Below, in pieces: positions 15,732-23,963 of a DNA stretch of 26,479 nucleotides. Below the pieces are notes generated by a model, which was given only the letters and a program-made list of their open reading frames with translations, ran no database searches and was not told where the DNA came from. The position numbers and the translations under genes are program-made. How positions within the stretch are numbered: position 1 is the first letter of the stretch; the number at the start of each line of letters is the position of its first letter. Origin of the DNA: JBBTCJ01 sp038043285 (lineage in GTDB: Bacteria > Planctomycetota > Phycisphaerae > UBA1845); NCBI GenBank assembly GCA_038043285.1, contig JBBTCJ010000160.1, positions 1 through 26,479 of the forward strand, written 5' to 3'.

Positions 15732-15782
15732 AGCGTCCTAGAACCATGTGCTGCGACCGGTCAAACCCGTGGAGGATGAACC

Positions 15783-16388
15783 ATGTTGGCGTTGGAACGA
15801 ATCGGACGGTTGGGTGGATGTGGTTTCTCGGCGGCGCTGCTCGGTCTGGCTGTGATCGGCGGCGCGCCGCAGGCAGCTTCGGCGGATCATGGAACGATCC
15901 GCGTGGTTGCGGCGGCTGAACGAGTCTGGGTTCCACCGGTCTATGAAACTCGCGCGAGAACCATCACCGTCCCGGCCGTGTTTGAGGATCGGACCCGGCA
16001 GGTGTGGCACGAGCCGGTTTACAAGGAACGGCGCTATGCCATCGAGCTTCCCGCGAAGGCCGTAACCCGACAAGTCGCGCGTTTCAGCCCATTCGGTCGC
16101 TTCCTGGGGTATGAACTGGTCCGAGAGATCGTCGAGCCGGCGCGGATGGAGTGGCGGACGGAGCCGGTGCTGGTTCGCGCGGGCTGGAAGGAAACGGTCG
16201 TGGAGCGAGTGATGATCCGGCCGGAACGAATCGAAATGGTTTACGACCAGGTGGTCGTCGCTCCCGGTCACTGGGAGACCCGTACACGGGCGTATCCCCG
16301 CCATGCGACCACCCCGGGATTCGAGGTCGGGTATGTTGGGACGGATGGGGGTCACGGTTGGCAGGCAGGCATCCGCCTGGAGTGGTAG
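15783..16388 (+). CDS. Secreted repeat protein of unknown function
   Basis: A 201-aa exported protein, not recognised as a named family. Residues 1-35 are a signal peptide ending QAASA. The mature part alternates short beta-like segments with recurring words: WVPPVYETRARTITVPAVFE, RQVWHEPVYKER, MEWRTEPVLVRAGWKETVVE and VVVAPGHWETRTRAYPRH. It is rich in Val, Arg, Glu, Tyr and Trp. I recall similar YETR/PPVYE repeats in exported planctomycete proteins of unknown role. A GGAGG site 7 nt upstream makes the start firm. It is a single-gene unit: the previous 300 nt are non-coding and a hairpin terminator candidate follows at 16463. Confidence 0.8.
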   Translation: MLALERIGRLGGCGFSAALLGLAVIGGAPQAASADHGTIRVVAAAERVWVPPVYETRARTITVPAVFEDRTRQVWHEPVYKERRYAIELPAKAVTRQVARFSPFGRFLGYELVREIVEPARMEWRTEPVLVRAGWKETVVERVMIRPERIEMVYDQVVVAPGHWETRTRAYPRHATTPGFEVGYVGTDGGHGWQAGIRLEW

Positions 16389-16462
16389 GCGGGGAGGACG
16401 GCCGGCCACGGACGATCGTACCGGTGTCCGTTCGGCAAGAGACTCAGCGGCATGGCGCATTT

Positions 16463-16492
16463 TCGGCCCGCACAACCGCGGGCCGATCTTGT
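16463..16492 (+). terminator. Probable intrinsic terminator after the secreted repeat protein
   Basis: TCGGCCCGC (16463-16471) and GCGGGCCGA (16478-16486) form a perfect 9-bp GC-rich stem with a 6-nt loop, followed by TCTTGTT. The T-run is broken, so strength is uncertain. It lies 75 nt after the stop codon. Confidence 0.6.
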
Positions 16493-16617
16493 TGGTGGGC
16501 GAGGTGCGTTGGGGACGAAACTTGCTAGCATGGGCGTCGATATAACCCCTACGGAGCCCATCGAGTAGCGACGCTGGGATTCGGGTGCCACGGGGCGGCT
16601 TGTCGCCCGGCTTGACC

Positions 16618-17340
16618 ATGTGGATTGCCAAAGAAGGATTTCGAGAGATCGCGTTCTCCGGGCTGATCCTCGGCGCGCTGGCGACGGCTGCGAACTGGGT
16701 CTGGTGGCCGCTGGCGACGCCGTTTCTGATTGTCTGGATCTGGGTGGTCGCGTTTTTCCGCGACCCGCCGCGGTCGCGTCGATTTGCCGCCGGTGAATTA
16801 TGCTCCCCGGCGGACGGAACGGTGACGGAAATCGCCGAGCTTGCCCACCACGAGTTGATCGGCGGTCCCGCGGTGCGCGTGGGGATCTTCTTGAGCCTGT
16901 TCAACGTGCACATCAACCGTTCGCCATGTTCCGGGCGGGTGCGTTCCCTGTCATACCGGGCGGGCGAGTTCCTCGACGCCCGGCATCCCGAATCGGGTGC
17001 ACGCAACGAGTCCAACACCCTGCTGATCGACACCGATGCACCGCTTCCCGGTCCGGTGGAGGTCCGCCAGGTCGCGGGGTTGGTCGCGCGGCGGATCATC
17101 TGCCACGCCGAAGCCAACGGGCGTCTCTCCATCGGCGAGCGCTTCGGGCTGATCAAGTTCGGGTCGAGGACGGAGCTGGTCATTCCTCGCTCCGCGCGGA
17201 CGACGGTGGTCGTACGGCTGGGGGAGAGAGTGCAGGCTGGGTTGACCGTGATCGCCCGGCAGGATGTTGAAACACCGGTGCGGAAAGCGGAACGGACCGA
17301 ACTCAGTTCGACCGCCGCGGTGGTCGCAGCCGCCGGATGA
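16618..17340 (+). CDS. psd: Phosphatidylserine decarboxylase, short (archaeal-type) form
   Basis: A 240-aa inner-membrane pyruvoyl enzyme converting phosphatidylserine to phosphatidylethanolamine. Two hydrophobic segments (about residues 11-25 and 30-47) anchor it. The catalytic part shows CSPADGTV (62-69), SLFNVHINRSP with His98, and IKFGSRTELVIP, where self-cleavage between Gly182 and Ser183 makes the pyruvoyl group. The FGSR site and the short length mark the archaeal-type branch, found in many bacteria, rather than the longer LGST enzymes. ATG 16618 is used since family members begin near this point; an in-frame GTG at 16585 is possible and neither has a strong ribosome-binding site. It ends 7 nt before pssA, with which it forms an operon. 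Confidence 0.92.
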   Translation: MWIAKEGFREIAFSGLILGALATAANWVWWPLATPFLIVWIWVVAFFRDPPRSRRFAAGELCSPADGTVTEIAELAHHELIGGPAVRVGIFLSLFNVHINRSPCSGRVRSLSYRAGEFLDARHPESGARNESNTLLIDTDAPLPGPVEVRQVAGLVARRIICHAEANGRLSIGERFGLIKFGSRTELVIPRSARTTVVVRLGERVQAGLTVIARQDVETPVRKAERTELSSTAAVVAAAG

Positions 17341-17347
17341 GCAAGCC

Positions 17348-18301
17348 ATGAAAGTCGTTCGTCGAATTGGATCGGAGGGAGAATTGGGGCGGCTCAAGAG
17401 CCGCCGCCTTCGCTCGCTCGCCTTTGTACCCACGCTGCTGACGCTGGGCAATCTGATCTGCGGCTTCGCCGCCATCCACTTTGCGCTGCGCGCGATGTAC
17501 GACCTCGGCGCGGGTGTCCCGCCGGACCAGTTCGTGCTGGCCAGGCACCCCGCCTGGGAGCGCATGCTTCCTTCGTTCCTGTCGGTCGGGGCGGGATTGA
17601 TCGTGCTGGGCATGTTGTTGGATTGCTTCGACGGACTGGTCGCCCGGGTCACGCGAAGCACCACGAACTTCGGAGGGCAGCTCGATTCCTTGGCCGACGT
17701 GGTCACGTTCGGCGTGGCGCCGGCCACCCTCATGGTCGCCTTGATGACCAAGGAGCTGGCGGGCGACTCCATTGTTCCGTCGCCAATCAGCGACAGCGTG
17801 CTGGGTCGGGCGACGTGGGTTTCGGCCGCGGTCTACGTCGCGTTCGCGGCGGTGCGGCTGGCGCGGTTCAATGTCGAGCACGCGAAGGCGGACTTCGACC
17901 ACAAGGTCTTTCGCGGGATGCCCAGTCCCGGAGCGGCGGCCATCATGATCGCCCTGATCCTTTTCCAGGACCAGCAGATTTTTCCGGCGGCGCGACGCCT
18001 CCTCGTGTTCGCCACGCCGATCATCGCCACCACGATCGCGGTCTTGATGGTCAGCCGCATTCCCTATCGCCGCTTCCATCGCGCGTACCTGCTTGGCCGA
18101 CAACCCTTCGGACAGTTGGTCTTTGTCATGCTCGTGTTGGCCGTCTTTCTTTCGTTCCCGGCGCCGACCTTGCTGCTGGTCACCCTGTGGTACGGGTTGA
18201 GCGGACCGATCTTCTGGGGTTGGCGGAAATACCACGACCGGCGTACGACAACCGAGGCGGCGACGGCGGCGGGAACGACTTCGGGGCGAAAACTCGGGTA
18301 G
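17348..18301 (+). CDS. pssA: CDP-diacylglycerol-serine O-phosphatidyltransferase
   Basis: A 317-aa membrane enzyme that makes phosphatidylserine from CDP-diacylglycerol and serine, the substrate for the Psd encoded just upstream. The CDP-alcohol phosphotransferase motif is perfect: D95-G96, A99-R100, then G109, D113 and D117 in DCFDGLVARVTRSTTNFGG and QLDSLADVVTFG. FVPTLLTLGNLICGFAAI near the N-terminus and PSPGAAAIM are typical of type II bacterial PssA. A loop of about 25 residues (YDLGAGVPPDQFVLARHPAW) between the first two helices is longer than usual. The ATG at 17348 follows GGATGAG. The longer open frame to 17264 overlaps psd and is unlikely. Confidence 0.93.
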   Translation: MKVVRRIGSEGELGRLKSRRLRSLAFVPTLLTLGNLICGFAAIHFALRAMYDLGAGVPPDQFVLARHPAWERMLPSFLSVGAGLIVLGMLLDCFDGLVARVTRSTTNFGGQLDSLADVVTFGVAPATLMVALMTKELAGDSIVPSPISDSVLGRATWVSAAVYVAFAAVRLARFNVEHAKADFDHKVFRGMPSPGAAAIMIALILFQDQQIFPAARRLLVFATPIIATTIAVLMVSRIPYRRFHRAYLLGRQPFGQLVFVMLVLAVFLSFPAPTLLLVTLWYGLSGPIFWGWRKYHDRRTTTEAATAAGTTSGRKLG

Positions 18302-18426
18302 GCGTTGCCTCCGTCCGCCGAGAACGACCGCTTGTCTTCGGCGCGGCATCCCTATCGCCGGCCAACCTTTCCAACTACGATCAACCTGATGATCGCCACA
18401 CTCCTCAATCAAGGCGCCGGCTTCGC

Positions 18427-19941
18427 ATGACGGCTGAACCCGCCGACTTTCTGCGCGTCCGGTTCGCCCCCTCGCCGACGGGATACCTGCACATCGGCGG
18501 GGCGCGGACGGTGTTGTTCAACTGGCTGCTCGCCCGCAAGCACGGCGGGACGTTCATCCTGCGCATTGAAGACACCGACCAGGCCCGCCACGTCGAGGAC
18601 TCGGTGGGCAAGATTCTCGACGACCTCCGTTGGCTGGGGTTGTTGTGGGACGAAGGACCGGAGGTCGGCGGATCGTATGGACCCTATTTCCAGAGCCAAC
18701 GGCTGGCGACCTACGAGAACCACGCACGTCAACTCCTCGAAACCGGCCAAGCCTATTATTCCTTCGAGACGCCGGAAGAACTGGCGGCCATGCGCGAGAA
18801 GGCCCGGGCTCAGAAGCGGGTGCGGAGTTATGTCCGCCCCGAACCCGTGCCCGCCGTTGAGCAGGGTTTGGCGGCCAAGGCGGCCGGGAGGTCGGTGGTC
18901 GTTCGCCTGAAGATGCCCTACGAGGACATCGCCGTCGTTGACGACATCCTCGGTACGGTGACAGTCGCCGCGGAGCAGCATGAGGATTTCGTAATCGTCA
19001 AGAGCGACGGATTCCCCACCTATCACTTCGCCTGCGTCGTCGACGACGAGTTGATGAAGATCACGCATGTGCTCCGCGGGCAGGAGCACCTGATGAACAC
19101 GCCCAAGCACATCGCGTTGCAGCGGGCGCTGGGGTTTTCCACGCCGCGGTATGCCCATCTTCCCGTGATTTTCAACATCGACGGCAGCAAGATGAGCAAG
19201 CGGGACAAGGAGAAGGCGATCAAGTCCGGTCTGCCTCCGCCGGAGATCGACGTGCACGACTTTCGCGTCGCCGGATACCTCCCGGAAGCGGTGCTCAACT
19301 TCATCGCCCTTCTCGGCTGGGCACCCGGAGACGATCGCGAGCAGTTCACGTTGGAAGAACTCGCGGCCGCGTTCACCATCGAGCGCGTCGGCAGGACCAA
19401 CGCGCGATTCGACCGCGAGAAACTGCTGTCCTTCAACACCACCTGGGCGGCGAAGCTCGCGCCCGATCGCGTGCTCGCGGCGTTCAAGGCTTTCCTCACC
19501 TGCACGACGAATCCCCCGCCGAAAATGCGCCACGCTGACGACGACATGCTCGCCTGCGTGCTTCGGCTGTGCGCGGGGTTCCGAACGTTTGCCGACGTGG
19601 TAAAAAAGTCCGGGTTTCTCTTCGCCGCCGACGCGGACGTGGTGGTCGACGAGCAGGCGCGGAGGAAAGTGCTGGACAAGAACGAGTGCGCCGGGTTTGA
19701 CATCCTGGCGTTTCTCCTTCCCCGACTGGAAGCCGCGACGGATTGGTCCGCAGCGGCCCTGGAGGCGCTCCTTCAGGCCGCCTGCGAAGAAAAGCAAGTG
19801 AAGATCGGCGCGGTCGCGCAGCCGCTTCGAGTGGCCGTCTCCGGCTCGACGATCAGCCCGGGAATCGGCCAGACGGTGGCCCTGCTGGGACGAGAGCGGA
19901 CGATCGCGCGCATCCGGCGTTGCCTGGCGTCCCGGGTGTGA
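18427..19941 (+). CDS. gltX: Glutamyl-tRNA synthetase
   Basis: A 504-aa class I aminoacyl-tRNA synthetase charging tRNA with glutamate. The HIGH-type motif is APSPTGYLHIGGARTVLFNW (14-33) and the KMSKS-type motif is KMSKR (255-259). RIEDTDQARH, LRGQEHLMNTPKHIALQRAL and the C-terminal anticodon-binding helical domain with GPL-like VAVSGSTISPGIG are all present, and length is normal. There is no zinc-binding Cys cluster. The ATG at 18427 is preceded by AAGG at a slightly long distance. The open frame continues upstream to 17623 only because it overlaps pssA out of phase, and that part does not resemble GltX. It lies 125 nt after pssA. Confidence 0.96.
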   Translation: MTAEPADFLRVRFAPSPTGYLHIGGARTVLFNWLLARKHGGTFILRIEDTDQARHVEDSVGKILDDLRWLGLLWDEGPEVGGSYGPYFQSQRLATYENHARQLLETGQAYYSFETPEELAAMREKARAQKRVRSYVRPEPVPAVEQGLAAKAAGRSVVVRLKMPYEDIAVVDDILGTVTVAAEQHEDFVIVKSDGFPTYHFACVVDDELMKITHVLRGQEHLMNTPKHIALQRALGFSTPRYAHLPVIFNIDGSKMSKRDKEKAIKSGLPPPEIDVHDFRVAGYLPEAVLNFIALLGWAPGDDREQFTLEELAAAFTIERVGRTNARFDREKLLSFNTTWAAKLAPDRVLAAFKAFLTCTTNPPPKMRHADDDMLACVLRLCAGFRTFADVVKKSGFLFAADADVVVDEQARRKVLDKNECAGFDILAFLLPRLEAATDWSAAALEALLQAACEEKQVKIGAVAQPLRVAVSGSTISPGIGQTVALLGRERTIARIRRCLASRV

Positions 19942-20372
19942 CCGGTTCGCCGGACGGCGAGGCGGCGTGAAGTCCGCATGTCCGCGGGTGGGCAACGAAT
20001 CTGGTTTTTCGCGGGGCGCGGCCGGCGGGTGTGGTCTTCACGAAGGGCGCTGCAAGGTTGGCACGACCAATGATCTGCCCGGTCGACGGAACGTACACGG
20101 CAAACCGCAGGCTTCAGCCCGTACGGACGCCGAAAAATCGACTGATTTTCGAATCTCCACGCGGGCCGACCCTGGACACTTCGCGTCAAGGGGAGCAGCC
20201 CGCGGCTCGGTACCGAGCTTCCGAGTTGGCTCTGATCCTTGTCGGTTTCCACCTCTTCACCTTGGCAAGACCCGCTTGGACAATGCCGCCCGTCGCAACG
20301 GTTGTGATCAAGTCCACGACGGTGTGCGACGCTGACCCCCTGTCCCCGATCATCGGAGGAGAAGGCAGGGCG
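19942..20372. other. 431-nt intergenic stretch with an A/T-rich stem-loop
   Basis: It separates gltX from the TPR-peptidase gene. CGAAAAATC (20131-20139) and GATTTTCG (20144-20151) form a stem with one bulged A around a 4-nt loop, unusual for its A/T content. The reading frame of the downstream gene is open through 20031-20372 and contains a hydrophobic stretch (ELALILVGFHLFTLARPAWT), so part of it could be coding. Its third-position base use is less GC-rich than the gene proper. Confidence 0.4.
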
Positions 20373-23198
20373 ATGGGGTTTCAGGACGAACCCGCCCCGG
20401 CCGACGAAGCCGCTCCCAACCCGCCCACGCTGGCCGACGCCCGTGACAAGTTTCTCCGCGGCGAATACGAGCAAGCCGCGGAGATCTACGCCGCCCTCGG
20501 CAACGAACCGGGCAAGGAGATCGACGGCGCGATCGGACTGGCGCTGTGTCGCCGCGAGGTCGGCGAATACACGCAGGCCATCGCCGCCCTGACCGCAGTC
20601 GAGGACCACGCCAAGGACTCCGCGGGGTGGCACGTCGCGCTCTCGCAACTGCACCGCGACCTCGGCGCGTATGACGATGCGCTCCACCGAGCGCGACAAG
20701 GCGTCGAAATCTCGCCCAAGAACCCGGCCGCCCATCGCGCCTTGGCGGAGTTGCTCGAATACCTCGGACGGCGCGACGAAGCCATCGAGGTCTATCGCTG
20801 GTTCGACAAGCGACTCGTCGAGGGGGGAGAACTGGAACGCGACCCCGCGTGGTTGACCGACATGGCTGTCGGATTCGTGCGCTACAGCGTCCTGACCCGA
20901 ACCAACGTAGTCGATCGCACCAAGCACGCCCTGCACCAGATGTTGCAGTCGGCTTACGAACGGATCGACCGGACCTATCTCCCCGCCCGGCTGGCCGCCG
21001 CGGACCTGCTCCGCGAACGGTTCAACAACCAGGAGGAGGACGGCAGCATCGGCGACTACCTCGCCGCCCTGAAGATCAACCCGAAAAGCCCCGCCGCCCA
21101 CGTCGGCATCGGCGCCGTCGCGTTGGAATCCTGGAACTTCGAGGAGACCGAGCAGCGGGCCGATCGCGCCCTCACGGTCAATCCTCGGTACGCACCAGCC
21201 CTGCACTTGCTTGCCCGCAAGTACGTTCTCGAACGCCGCTACCCTCAGGCGGCCGAAACCTGCGCGAAGGCGCTGGCGATCGACGCCAACGACCTCGTCG
21301 CACTGTCGATCGCCGCGGCGGCGGCCGCGTGCCGCTACGATCAGCCCCGCGTCGATGAATTGGCCGCCCGCGTCGCGGCGATCAATCCCCGATGCGCGAC
21401 CTTCCATCGGACCGTGGCCGACGCCCTGTCCGGCATCCGGCAATACCAAGCCTCGGAAAAGGAATACCTCGTCGCCATCGAACTCGACCCCACCGACGCC
21501 AACGCCCGAACCGAACTGGGCATGATGTACATGCAGTGGGGTCCGGAGGACAAAGCCCGCGATGCCCTGGACGCCGCGTGGACGTTGGACCGCTTCAACC
21601 AACGGACCAAGTTTACGCTGGACCTGCTCGATTCCCTTCAGAAGTTCGCCCACCACGACTCCGAGCATTTCGTCGTCCGCTACGACGCGGCCCAGGATCC
21701 CGGCCTCGGCGAATACCTCGTCGATCGCCTCGAGGAAATCTACGACCTGGTCACCGCCGACTTCGAAACGCCGCTGGATCACAAGACGGTCATTGAGTTC
21801 TTCCCCACGCACCGCGCATTCGGTGTCCGCATCACCGGAAAACCGTGGATCCACACCGTCGGCGCCTGCACCGGATGGACCATCGCCCTGGCCACCCCGC
21901 GCGAATCCGCGCAGCTCATGGGCCGGTACAACCTCGCCCGCGTGCTCAAGCACGAGTTCACGCACACCGTCACCTTGGCGGCCACCCACAACCGCATCCC
22001 GCACTGGTACACCGAGGGGTTGGCCGTCCATCAAGAGGACGCCCCTCGAAGTTTCGACTGGATGGTGCTTCTGGCCGATGCCGTGCGACAGGATCGGTTG
22101 TTTACCCTGGAGTCGCTCGACTGGGGCTTCATGCGGCCCAAGCGGCCCACGGATCGTACGCTCGCCTACGCCCAGAGCGAGTGGATGTGCGAATACCTGA
22201 TCGAGAGATTCGGGTACGGCGTGGTCCAGGACATGCTTAGACTCTACCGCGAGGGCAAGACTCAGCCGCAGGTGCTGGCGGAACGGCTTCAGACCGATTC
22301 CCAGACGTTGCATCAGGATTTCCGCGGTTGGGCACGGAAGCAGGTCGAGCAGTGGGGGTTCGATCTTTCACCACCGGAGGACGTGGCGGAACTGCGCCGC
22401 CAGGCGGAATCGCAGTCCGCTTCGGCCGACGTCCTCGGACGCCTGGCGCTGGCGGAACTGGATGAGCCGGACTACGAGCGGGCACTCGATGCGGCCCGGC
22501 GAGCGCTCTCCAGCGACCCGAACAGTTCCAACGCGCTGAAAGCGATCATTCTCTCGCTCGGCGCATTGCTCACGGAAAAGGTTCCCGACGCGGCGAGGCG
22601 ACAGATCGAGGACCAAATGGTCGACGCCGCAAAGCGTCTGCTTCCGCTCGACCCTGCGAGCTGGACGGCCCCCAAGGCGCTCGCCGAGATCATGCTCCGT
22701 CGAAGGGAATGGGCCCAGGCCGAGGAGCCGTTGCTGCGGCTGCAACGCCTATGCGCCCGCGATCCCTTCAGCTTCCGCGGACTTGCGGGCATCTACCTCG
22801 ACCGCGGCGAGGAGGACAAAGCCCTGCCGCAACTGCTGGAGCTGGCCCGCATCGAACAGAACGACGCCGACGTTCCGGGGAAGCTCGCGGACGTCGTTCG
22901 CAGGAAGGGCAACCTCAAGGAGGCGGCCTACTGGTATCGTCAGGCATTGTTGATCGATCCCTTTTCGATCCCCTTCCACCAATCGTTGGGGGAGGTCCTC
23001 ATGCAGCTCGATGACTTCCGCGGCGCGCTGCGGGAGTATCGGATGCTGACGCGAATCCAGCCGAGAACGGCGACCCATTTCGAGGCCGCCGCGATCGCCG
23101 CGAATCGCCTCGGCGACAAGGCGCTCACGGAACAGTACGCCCGCCGCGCGCTGGAGATCAATCCGCAGTCCTCCGTTCGCACCCTGCTGGGTCCGTGA
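20373..23198 (+). CDS. Large TPR protein with a central gluzincin (peptidase MA-like) domain
   Basis: A 941-aa protein with three parts. Residues ~25-420 are tetratricopeptide repeats (for example YTQAIAALTAVEDHAKDSAG and NPAAHRALAELLEYLGRRDE). Residues ~428-660 form a zinc-peptidase domain with HEFTH (527-531) and the third ligand Glu548 in HWYTEGLAVH. Residues ~680-941 are more TPRs. Such proteins are thought to bind partner proteins and cut them; the substrate is unknown. ATG 20373 is chosen for its GGAGGAGAAGG site. The start is uncertain because the frame is open to 20031 and the start used here gives no signal peptide, while mature-looking QDEPAP sequence follows directly. The last residues and stop codon (LLGP, TGA) are encoded by the end of an inserted element; before insertion they would have been LLQP and TGA. 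Confidence 0.85.
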   Translation: MGFQDEPAPADEAAPNPPTLADARDKFLRGEYEQAAEIYAALGNEPGKEIDGAIGLALCRREVGEYTQAIAALTAVEDHAKDSAGWHVALSQLHRDLGAYDDALHRARQGVEISPKNPAAHRALAELLEYLGRRDEAIEVYRWFDKRLVEGGELERDPAWLTDMAVGFVRYSVLTRTNVVDRTKHALHQMLQSAYERIDRTYLPARLAAADLLRERFNNQEEDGSIGDYLAALKINPKSPAAHVGIGAVALESWNFEETEQRADRALTVNPRYAPALHLLARKYVLERRYPQAAETCAKALAIDANDLVALSIAAAAAACRYDQPRVDELAARVAAINPRCATFHRTVADALSGIRQYQASEKEYLVAIELDPTDANARTELGMMYMQWGPEDKARDALDAAWTLDRFNQRTKFTLDLLDSLQKFAHHDSEHFVVRYDAAQDPGLGEYLVDRLEEIYDLVTADFETPLDHKTVIEFFPTHRAFGVRITGKPWIHTVGACTGWTIALATPRESAQLMGRYNLARVLKHEFTHTVTLAATHNRIPHWYTEGLAVHQEDAPRSFDWMVLLADAVRQDRLFTLESLDWGFMRPKRPTDRTLAYAQSEWMCEYLIERFGYGVVQDMLRLYREGKTQPQVLAERLQTDSQTLHQDFRGWARKQVEQWGFDLSPPEDVAELRRQAESQSASADVLGRLALAELDEPDYERALDAARRALSSDPNSSNALKAIILSLGALLTEKVPDAARRQIEDQMVDAAKRLLPLDPASWTAPKALAEIMLRRREWAQAEEPLLRLQRLCARDPFSFRGLAGIYLDRGEEDKALPQLLELARIEQNDADVPGKLADVVRRKGNLKEAAYWYRQALLIDPFSIPFHQSLGEVLMQLDDFRGALREYRMLTRIQPRTATHFEAAAIAANRLGDKALTEQYARRALEINPQSSVRTLLGP
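23180..23188 (+). repeat. 9-bp target-site duplication, left copy
   Basis: CACCCTGCT, identical to 23451-23459, directly abuts the left inverted repeat of the element. It lies within the last codons of the TPR-peptidase gene. Confidence 0.85.
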
Positions 23199-23450
23199 CA
23201 CTTCCGGCGGTTGTCGTCTGAGGTGCTTCCCGTGTCTTTGTTGGTCCGGTGCATACTGGTCCGGAGCTTCGCAAGAGGTGCAACGCCGATCAGAGGTGAC
23301 GCGCCAATCAGAACCGCGACAGCATGGAGCGGTGTCTTTCCTTCATCCGTACCGCAAGCGACGGGCCCTGTATGGCCCCCCGGGGGGGGGATTGGCCCTG
23401 CGCTGGCGCTTGGGGTACGGACATTCTCCCGCCGGAAGTGTCACGGACCC
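23189..23450. mobile_element. MITE-like element, 262 bp, with 22-bp perfect terminal inverted repeats
   Basis: The first 22 bases (23189-23210, starting GGGTCCGTGACA) are an exact reverse complement of the last 22 (23429-23450, ending TCACGGACCC). The element is bounded by identical 9-bp direct repeats, the hallmark of a transposition event. The interior has no credible gene and contains a C6G9 run (23376-23390), so it must be mobilised by a transposase made elsewhere. It interrupts the third-last codon region of the TPR-peptidase gene, and the left repeat provides the in-frame TGA. Nine-bp duplications are known from several IS families (IS1, IS10/IS50 and some IS256 among them). The sequence alone does not tell me the parent family. 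Confidence 0.88.
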
Positions 23451-23459
23451 CACCCTGCT
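23451..23459 (+). repeat. 9-bp target-site duplication, right copy
   Basis: CACCCTGCT, identical to 23180-23188, directly follows the right inverted repeat. It is followed by CCAACCTTGA, the original 3' end of the TPR-peptidase reading frame. Confidence 0.85.
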
Positions 23460-23654
23460 CCAACCTTGAATCCGAGCACCCACGCGAGAGCGCGGAAAAA
23501 CGGACCCGAAGCGAACCGCGACCTACACGCCCCAGCCCGCCGCACAAGCCCGGCAGGCCACTGGCGCGAATTATGGCCCCCAATTTGCTTGACCCTGGCA
23601 GTGAGCATCCCTAAAAACCATCGGGAGGTTCCGCGTACGGCGAGCCTACCCAGC
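23460..23654. other. Non-coding stretch between the inserted element and a promoter
   Basis: The first 10 bases are the stranded original end of the TPR-peptidase gene. The rest has no recognisable gene, repeat or terminator. Confidence 0.4.
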
Positions 23655-23683
23655 TTGACATTGGTGGGCTTACCGAGTATCTT
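23655..23683 (+). promoter_or_regulatory. Sigma70-type promoter
   Basis: A perfect -35 TTGACA (23655-23660), a spacer of exactly 17 nt and a -10 TATCTT (23678-23683, 4 of 6). The start of transcription would fall near 23690. It is the best promoter match I found in the window and lies about 390 nt before the next start codon, implying a long leader or a separate small RNA. Confidence 0.55.
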
Positions 23684-23689
23684 GGTTGC

Positions 23690-23963
23690 GTAACGGAGGT
23701 TATGGGAACGAGCACGTGTGGCGTCGAAATCCGCGCCGCCCGCCGGGCGTCACCGGGGGCGGGCGGACCGAACGGGGTGAGTTCGGCAAAAGGCGCCTGT
23801 CCAATCGGACAGGCGACGGCACATGGTCTAGGGAACCGTCGGTGGGGCATCCCGCTGCCTGGGAAGCGATCCTCACTTGCTCGTTAGCCGGGGACGACGT
23901 CTCGTCCGCACGGGGGCAAGCAGCACTCATCCCCCACAGGGCGTCTCCTCACATCCTCCTGTG
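23690..23963 (+). ncRNA. Putative structured RNA or structured leader
   Basis: Downstream of the promoter lies a run of perfect stems. 23736-23744 pairs with 23758-23766 (9 bp, CCGCCCGCC/GGCGGGCGG). 23768-23773 pairs with 23781-23786 (CCGAAC/GTTCGG). 23794-23802 pairs with 23807-23815 (9 bp, loop AATC). 23814-23819 pairs with 23836-23841 (CGACGG/CCGTCG). GTGGGG (23842-23847) can pair with CCCCAC (23932-23937), or CACAGG (23935-23940) can pair with CCTGTG (23958-23963). It matches no known RNA class I could test by eye. High GC makes chance stems common, so it is reported as tentative. It could be an independent RNA or the 5' leader of the Cys-rich gene. Confidence 0.35.

Larger units (their letters stand above)
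15224..15782. other. 559-nt stretch without an intact gene
   Basis: It holds the ACR3(2) C-terminal remnant (15260-15481). About 300 nt of non-coding sequence follow, containing one stem-loop (15703-15731) before the next gene. The short open frames on both strands resemble no protein family I know. Confidence 0.5.

Noticed and set aside
17623..18426. An N-terminal extension of GltX
   Set aside because: The open frame overlaps pssA out of phase and does not resemble any tRNA synthetase sequence. GltX is full length from 18427.
19773..22313. An 846-codon open frame on the minus strand
   Set aside because: It runs antisense through the end of gltX, the intergenic region and the TPR-peptidase gene. 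It spans two well-supported genes and shows no family motif.
23211..23693. Open frames across and after the inserted element as a transposase gene
   Set aside because: The frames are short, begin at arbitrary positions, cross the element boundary and contain no DDE or other transposase motif.
23700..23770. A cobalamin riboswitch, because of GGGAAC followed by GAAATCCGCGCCGCCCGC
   Set aside because: The conserved GCnACTGT box and the rest of the B12 core are missing, and the downstream gene has no link to cobalamin.
23702..23887. A 61-codon gene directly after the promoter at 23655
   Set aside because: GGAGG is only 2 nt from the ATG, the composition is that of random GC-rich sequence, and it coincides with the run of perfect hairpins.
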